Source: Camellia lanceoleosa
Taxonomy: Eukaryota; Streptophyta; Magnoliopsida; Ericales; Theaceae
DNA: 64,000 nt
NCBI GenBank assembly: GCA_025200525.1
Contig: CM045762.1
Location: forward strand, 79,823,893 to 79,887,892
Reading direction: 5' to 3'
Position 1 is the first letter of the stretch. Every line of letters starts with the position of its first letter. The notes beneath the pieces are model-generated. The model saw only the letters and a program-made list of their open reading frames with translations, was not told the origin of the DNA and ran no database searches. Below, in pieces: positions 57,541-64,000 of the stretch. Both the position numbers and the translations under genes were made by a program.

Positions 57541-58024
57541 GTCACGCCCCGAAATAATTCAACACAAACTAACCACATCAACTAATATTTAATGAATAAT
57601 GACAAAGATCCATCCATCTTTACATATTTGATGAAACGAGCTTATACAAAAGTTTCACATACAGATATACATTCAATGATAAGAAAACACTTGAATCTAA
57701 AGCATGTGAAGCATCTAGTCTCAAATAACTAAAACGCCCTTAAGGGCTTACATCTTCCAAGGCATTAGCCCGGTTTCACAAAATGGTCTCTCGGACCCAT
57801 ACATGTTTAGCCCTTGGCTTAAAAAAAAATTCACAACAAAATAAAAGAGCCATCTACTCTTATCAAAATCTATTCCCACCCTCAATTTGACGGAATCACC
57901 GCATCTTTACCTGCACCAAAATCCCATAGAGGTGAGCATAAAGCCATATAGAGAAACCTTAACAAAGTATATACATTTATGCAAGGTGTCCGATATTAAA
58001 CGCAAATGCAAATGCCATGCAATC
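57541..58024 (-). repeat. 3' tail of a B-like LTR
   Basis: Read on the minus strand it ends GGGGCGTGACA and follows the same course as LTR B's tail: a TTNNNCAGGTAA box, an AGCCAAGGGCT box, GCATGTAG/TGTAAGC boxes, a TTTAGATTCA box and the terminal TTATTTCGGGGCGTGACA. LTR C begins directly beside it, so C probably inserted into, or recombined with, this LTR. Confidence 0.6.
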
Positions 58025-59749
58025 TGTAGACGTCACCGAACGCATCCCGGGGAAGGGAGTGCGAGTCCCCCCCGTTCTGGTTCGATATTGGGTCACTACA
58101 GTTCGAAGGACTCAAATGTCACAGTTCTCAATCTTGAACCGAAGAGTCCAAATCCGGCAAATCGTTTTGAAAACATATTTTTTGAAAGAAGTGCCAAACA
58201 TGGATCGCCGCCCGGAATCTGAGTCGCCACCTAAATATTTTAAAATGAGAAATTTAGGAAACCCTGACTCGGTGCCAAAGGCCACGTGTCCGTCATCACC
58301 AAAGTTGCCTCGGCTCAGGAACTTGGGTACGATTAGGGAAGGTCACTTCGTGAGCACCCCCGCTCGCCCGGTCGAAGACCGGCCTCTACTAACCATGATA
58401 TCTGATTTTGAAAACATTGTACGTTCTTATTCCGGTTATTAGCCTAGATTACTATGTGATGCGCACAGCATACAAGTATAGACTGAATCGCCTGAATTGG
58501 AACAAAACACTTCATGTCTGTTTGTTTGAAAATGGTTTGATGGTGCTACCCGCAAGTAGGCTAAGATGTGAATTTGCCACCTTCGGGTGGGCTTAGAAAA
58601 CATGATTTTGCCACTATCTAGTGGGCTTAAAACAAACATTTGATGAATTGTCCCAATTCAGATAACTCAACCTCCACCCACAGGCATTCAAGGCAATTAT
58701 ATCACATAAGCATTTAGCCTCATGGTAAGCATGCTATCATGGCAGTCACTCACACGCATGCAAGGATGCTAAAGCATAAAACTCACCGAGTACTCCAAGC
58801 CAAAACAAAAGCTCATTAGGAATCATGCATGGACCTAAACATACTGAAATGTCTAATGCAACACATGCAAAGATGCAAACTATAGCAGGCTCGGCTATTC
58901 TAAACATGGCATATGAAATGCTACAATTATCAGGTACTCAATTCGGAATTTGAAATGCAAATGCAGTTTGTATGATGTGCCGAGCCCAGTGCGTGCAAAA
59001 CAGATGAATGATGCAAACATGCCGTCATACTGTATGCTAATTGAAATATGCCCTATATCTAACCATCGTAAGCAGGTAAATAAAAGGGAAGAAAGACGTG
59101 GGGTTGGAAGACATACATCACACTCACCCACACTTATTACAGTTATGCCCTCACGCAGAGGGACCGAATAAATAATACAGTCCGAAATAAAAGAATAATA
59201 CAGTCCGAATATTACAGTCCAAATAATGTACAAATTCCTAATTAATTAACAAATTAGATAAGAAAGTCAGAATCGGCATGCAAGCCGAGGGCGCCTTGAT
59301 TCGGATAATGAATGATGCATGTTTGAAACATTTTTATGAAATCCACTGGGATGCCCCAATTAGCCTCTGTTTGCACCTTTCCTCGAAATGCGTGCCAGAC
59401 GTCGAAAAGTTGCTGATTCTTCATTTTGCTGCAACATAGAGCAGGAAAGGGGCATAGCAATGTATTTCACAAATATATGCATGTCTCGATCCTCGTGCCA
59501 CCAATCACGCATATCGATGCATGATGGCCGAGGAGCCGAATTGCACAGCTCAATATAGGATGAATGCATATGAACACTACAACAAAACCTAACTCCATCA
59601 TGGATAATCCGGAGTGTCGGTGACTTGGGAATTGAGACCCATTCCGTCACTCGGAGTACGAAACGTGTCTCGTTTCCCGTGTCCGGGCTAACTCCTATCC
59701 CAAACACGATGCAATATGCATGATATGTATGAAATGCAACTAAGATACA

Positions 59750-60460
59750 ATCCTAACATACACAATGCTATGGAATGAGATGTCTCGGAATGCGTGCACA
59801 CAGGCACGCAAACCGAGGAAATGATCCTAAGGCATAAAATGGCATATGCAATGCAATTGGACTTACACTAACATGAGTGAGCCTCAGCCACACTCACATA
59901 AGAGGCCGAGAGATGAAAAATGAGATGCCTCGAAATGCGTGCACACGGGCACGCAAATCGAGGCAATGGCATACGGAATGCAATGAGACTAAAATGGCAT
60001 ACAGAATGCAAAATGGACTTACACTAACATGGGTGAGCCTCAGCCACACTCACATAAGAAGCCGATGGATGAAAATGAAGTACCTCGAAATGCGTGCACA
60101 CGGGCACGCAAACCGAGGCAATGGCATACGGAATGCAATGATGCTAAAATGACATAAACAATACAATATGGGCTTACACTAACATGAGAGAGCCTCAGCC
60201 ACACTCACATAAGAGGCCGATGGATGAACATGAGCTGCCTCGAAATGAGTGCACGCGGGCACGCAAACCAATACAATGACATAAAGGTATGAAATGGCAT
60301 ACACAATGCAAATTGGGCTTACACTAACATGAGAGGGCCTCAGCCACACTCACATGAGAGGCTAATGGATGAAAATGAAGTGCCTCGAAGTGCGCGCACA
60401 TGGGCACGCAAACCGAGGCAATGGCCCTAAGGCACGAAATGACATGGAAAATGATATGCA
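59750..60460. repeat. Tandem array of about 150 bp inside LTR C
   Basis: A core GTGCACACGGGCACGC lies near 59791, 59937, 60091, 60248 and 60390 (periods 142-157). Each copy also carries TTACACTAACATGAG.GAG and CCTCAGCCACACTCACAT. LTR A has no such array. Confidence 0.85.
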
Positions 60461-61789
60461 AACATGCAAATGGAATTTCAGCACTCACAAATGATGCAAA
60501 ACAGTCCCGAAAGGTGGGGAAATGACACCAAATGCACGGAATGGTCCCGAAATGCGATATTAAGCACCCGAAATGGCCTACAGCCATACTAAATATGCAT
60601 AATTGGTACATGACATGCAAAACAGTAGCAAGGCAGCCCCAAAATAGCATTTTTTACAGTACAAGACATGGCGAAATAGTAAGCATAGATAGGACAACAA
60701 TGGCATGCAAAAATTGGGGCCAAGAGAGGGGTATTGAAACAAGTGATGTATGCGATGCTCAAACTGAAAAATTTCCTTCTACAACACTGATGAGGGACCA
60801 AAAATATGCACATTTAAAGTTTATGAAAACCCTAAAATCAGTATGAAAACTTGCTAAAATGTCATGCAAGAATGAAGCCAACAAAGGCTAGAACATGAGG
60901 TATGCCTTACATTCATCAAACAGCCTTGGACCCTTAACAAAAAATGAGAAGAAGGCCAAAATATGGATATTTTCAGTACTGCTCATGGCCGAAAACAGAA
61001 GCTAGATAGGCCTAACAAAGCATGCAAAAATGGGGGCCAAAGAGGGATATAAAGACAAGCACAACATGGAGACCCCCAACAAGGTTAATCCCTTCTACAA
61101 TGTTGTAGAGGGGCACAAAATAAGCTTACTCACAGTTCATGACATGCTCCAAAACAGATTACATGTAGGTCAAACAAATCATACAAATTTACGGTAAATA
61201 TGAGAGATTATGAAGCAAGTTCATGATAGAGAGGCCAAACATGGTTGAGCCCTTCTTCAATATTGAATAGGGGCTCAAAATAGGCCCACTCACAGTTTAC
61301 ATTATGCTCAAAAACAGATCACTCATAGGCTAGAAATTTCATGCAAAAAAATGGCATATAAGATGGTATTGAAGCAAGTACCAAATGGATGGCTCAAACA
61401 GGGTTGAGCCCTTAAACAAACATGAAGATAAGCTCAAAAGAGTGACCCTTTAAGTTAGGGTCGGAGCCTAAAACAGTGAGAAAATAAGCTTAAGAAATGA
61501 AGCAAGAAAATGCTACAAAAGAGGGAAATGGAGACTTACCCTTGTAGACCTTTTCTTTTCTACCTCTTGGCTTGAGGAATGTTGCTTCTAAGCCTCTCAG
61601 AACCTCTCCTTGCTTCTGGAAATGGAGTGGTGATGGGGATGCTTGATAGTGATGAAGAAATGGCACCAAACTTGAAGAAAAATGACTTTGGAGCTTGGAA
61701 ATTGAGAGAAATGGGAGGTGGAAGGTGTCGCTCTCTCTCAAATGTGTCTAACAAATGTCCAACCTTGAACCAAGAAGCCAAGCCTCTCC

Positions 61790-61795
61790 TTTATA
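61790..61795 (-). promoter_or_regulatory. Candidate TATA box of LTR C
   Basis: The minus strand reads CTCTATAAAGGAGAGGC, equivalent to CTCTATAAATAGAAGAGC in LTR A. Confidence 0.6.
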
Positions 61796-61833
61796 GAGGA
61801 AAGGCATAAAAAAAATCTAAAGGACCTCTCTAA

Positions 61834-61859
61834 TCCTCCATACACGTGTATGGAGGATG
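61834..61859. promoter_or_regulatory. 26-bp perfect palindrome centred on a G-box
   Basis: A perfect self-complementary 26-mer with CACGTG at 61844-61849, about 40 bp upstream of the LTR C TATA box on the minus strand. G-boxes bind bZIP and bHLH factors in plants. Function here is inferred. Confidence 0.75.
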
Positions 61860-62067
61860 GTCCAATTGGCAACCAGCTGGCACAGCTGGAATACACTGAG
61901 GGAGAGGAAAATGGCCGGCCAGCTTACAGGGGCAAAAAGGTCATTTCAAAAAAAGCGTGGCCGGCCAGCTAGATTTTCTTGCCGGCCAGCTAGTTTTCAG
62001 GAACTGCCGGGAAGAAGGCTGGCCGGTGGGTGCTAGGGAAGTCCAAATGTGGCCATTCAAGTGTCGA

Positions 62068-62340
62068 AATTGAAGCCCCGGAAGTTATCTTTCCAATGGC
62101 ACAAACCTTACATCAAAATTCCTCCTGTGGAAAAAGTTATGCCCATTTCCGTGAAGCCGCGCAGATTTCGGTTCAACCGGAGTGATGCCTTACTTCAATC
62201 AACCATATCTCCTCCGTCCAGAATTGAATTTAGGAGATTCTTGAGTGAAAAATGAAGCCCCGGCAGTAAGATTTCCAACGATGGTGGCCTCATACTTTAA
62301 TTCCTCTTGTGCAAAGAGTTACGCCTGTTTAAATTGAAGC
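62068..62340. repeat. Duplicated GAAGCCCCGG unit in the LTR C U3
   Basis: GAAGCCCCGGAAGTTATCTT near 62070 recurs as GAAGCCCCGGCAGTAAGATT near 62252. Each is followed about 50 bp later by an AATTCCTC(C/T)TGTG box and then AGTTA(T/C)GCC. Confidence 0.75.
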
Positions 62341-63108
62341 ATGAGACTTTTCTCCTTCCCGGATCCACTTTTCAAAGAGGTTCCAAAATGGACAAAAGAA
62401 TTACTGGCCAGCCATGTGTTTTTAGGGTCCTCCCATGTGTGTACAACACAAATATGTGGTTTTGGCTCGAAGAAAATGGCCCTAGGGTGTTCAACATTAG
62501 CCCGAAAGTGAGAAAAAAAGCTGGCCGGAAGAGCATAATCAGTTCTTGAGATAATTGCTGGCCTCCCACCCTCCAGTGATCTTCCTGGTGATAAAATAGA
62601 GGTACCTGCCAAAAATGAACAAAAACCGATGCAAAACGAATGCTCGGGGGCCAAAACACGCAGTTCGGGATCCCGAAAACCGTTAAGCAAAGTGGTGTTT
62701 GGCCACAAAGTGGGTATCTAAGACCCAGTGTCCATCGAAAGGCAGTAAATGAGATGCTTGCCAAAAATAGGTGGAATCGGAGATGGTTGGGTGGTCCCGA
62801 ACCGAGGCACACGGCACGATAACTCCAGCAGGGGCCGGACTCGAAATGGGCAAAATGGCCTCTGACCCACGAAATGTAGCCTGACCCGAGAGAGATGGTC
62901 TACGGGACCTCTCCCTCCCCTCAGGAAAGAAAATAGAGAAAACCGAGTCTGGTTCGCAAACCGAGGCAAGGCACAGAAGAGGGTTCGGAAGTCCGAAGGC
63001 AGGGCGCACGGCCGCGACTCTGAGACTTCTGAACGAGCACAATATGCAACATCACCGAGCGCTCAATCGGTGACGTCTGAGTCTTAAGGTCGGTCAAAAA
63101 TTGACAGA

Positions 63109-64000
63109 ACTCGGAAGTCAAGAAGTGACAGGAGTGAATGTCAAAGCCCAGAGACGACCCATTTTTGACAAGGCCGAAGACTTAGACAATCATACAAGAT
63201 AAACAAAGATATGTGCCCGCAGGCATGCCCGCAGGCATGGGGAGGCAAAATGCAAAGCGACATGCACAGAGCCAAATGATCATGCAAATGCAGCAAGCTG
63301 TAATGAGGCAAGTATTCGCAAATAAATGCAACAGTTTTAAGCAAGAATGCAAAGCAACAACTACATTTCATGCAGTTAGGAATGCGGAGAATCATTCAAT
63401 TCTCGTCGCGTCTCACACGGAGAAGATACGATACTGTAGCGATTTAAATGCAGTTGCACTGACCTCAAATGAACCGTACATACAATATTGTGCCTGCAAA
63501 AGAGAGAAATTCAACAAGAACAATATGCTAACAACATATATTCAATGTGATACAGACAAGGTGCGCGGGGTAGCACGATGTGATGCACTAACAAGTGCAG
63601 GTGAGATGCGCAAGGTAGCACGATAAAATGCATAGACAATGCAAGTAATGTGCACAAAATAGTGCGATGCGCAAAAATAGTGCGAGTAATACAATGCACA
63701 AAATAGTGCGATACGCTAAACAGCGCGATTGATTTGGAAATACACAATATAGTGCGATTGTGATATGCAAAGCACAGGACAGTGCGATTGAGGTTTGCAA
63801 AGCACAGGACAGTGCGATTGAGGTTTGCAAAGCACAGGACAGTGCGATTGAGGTGTGCAAAAAAGCGCGAATGTAAACTGCACAAAATAGTGCGATGTGA
63901 GGTGCAAAGCACAGGACAGTGCGATTGAGGTGCGCAAAAAAGCGCGAATGCAAACTGCACAAAATAGTGCGATGTGAGGTGCAAAGCACAGGACAGTGCG
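63109..64000 (-). mobile_element. 3' internal region of element C, cut by window edge
   Basis: On the minus strand CTTTGTCTAAGTCTTCGGCC, TTGTCAAAAATGGGTCGTCT and CTTTGACATTCACTCC align with 11908-11975 of element A. The purine tract and LTR start are deleted at the junction near 63108. No coding region is seen. Confidence 0.75.
63640..64000. repeat. GCACAGGACAGTGCG hairpin array in element C
   Basis: A 30-bp unit (GCACAGGACAGTGCGATTGA plus GGTTTGCAAA) occurs three times. A longer unit of about 79 bp then recurs, also containing AAAAAGCGCGAATG and ACAAAATAGTGCGATG. GCAC and GTGC are inverted arms. The array runs off the window end. Open frames through it, including the reverse-strand ones, are repeat artefacts. 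Confidence 0.85.

Larger units (their letters stand above)
58025..63108 (-). repeat. LTR C: diverged, expanded relative of the element A LTR (about 5.1 kb)
   Basis: On the minus strand the order of landmarks matches LTR A. The GGACACGTGGCC.TTGGCACC.AGTCAGGGTTTCCTAAATTT block is at 58250-58310, the CGAATCGGGCGAGAGGGGGTGCTCA-like block near 58360, and the CCTCCGAGCGAGGGC-like block near 59155. GGCCGGCC-rich U3 is at 61910-62030. The last bases are GACGTCTACA. The first bases (TGTAGACACC and the purine tract) are missing at the 63108 junction. It is about 1.2 kb longer than LTR A. Confidence 0.75.

Noticed and set aside
63511..63989. Overlapping reverse-strand frames with SHCPVLC/RTVLCFA repeats
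   Set aside because: These are products of the GCACAGGACAGTGCG array in element C and are open in three frames.

Overview
The window is nuclear DNA of a flowering plant, most likely a eudicot. It is AT-rich and built almost entirely of nested transposable elements. Gene traces recognisable in it include an LRR receptor kinase, RLCK VII, GCN1/ILITYHIA, VPS3, TIC40 and ankyrin-PGG proteins. I see no intact protein-coding gene, no rRNA or tRNA gene and no CRISPR array.

Layout. 1-1141: two small inverted-repeat elements. 1142-15940: a complete 14.8 kb LTR retrotransposon (element A) with 3.9 kb LTRs, a decayed gag, no pol and several hairpin-bearing minisatellites. It is flanked by the 5-bp duplication CTATT and sits inside a small Tourist-like MITE. 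16555-20865: a 5'-truncated LINE with an 11-bp target duplication and a poly(A) tail. It is split by a rearranged copia remnant that itself carries a MITE. 21354-28842: a complete Ty1/copia element (minus sense, TSD CTAGT, near-identical LTRs, broken gag-pol). 29409-30365: a truncated, frameshifted LRR receptor kinase. 32142-35902: a 3.8 kb giant LTR (B). 35903-38566: the 5' half of a Ty3/gypsy element (D) that landed in the pol of an endogenous caulimovirid (38567-about 41340). 42166-42320: an ankyrin gene fragment. 44805-46049: a satellite-like array of roughly 170 bp units.

46964-56382 is a 9.4 kb CACTA DNA transposon defined by matching CACTACAAGAAATT termini and the 3-bp duplication CAA. 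It has no visible transposase. It carries exon-intron pieces of at least four unrelated host genes, all on the minus strand: an OB-fold protein, GCN1, an RLCK kinase and VPS3. This is the most notable structure in the window. A TIC40-like fragment lies just outside it, again on the minus strand. From 57541 to the end are a B-like LTR tail and a third, diverged and expanded copy of the element A LTR (C) with its 3' internal region, cut by the window edge.

The genes do not form a working pathway. The window records successive insertion, gene capture and decay. Coordinates of retrotransposon and CACTA ends are base-precise where a target duplication was found and approximate elsewhere.
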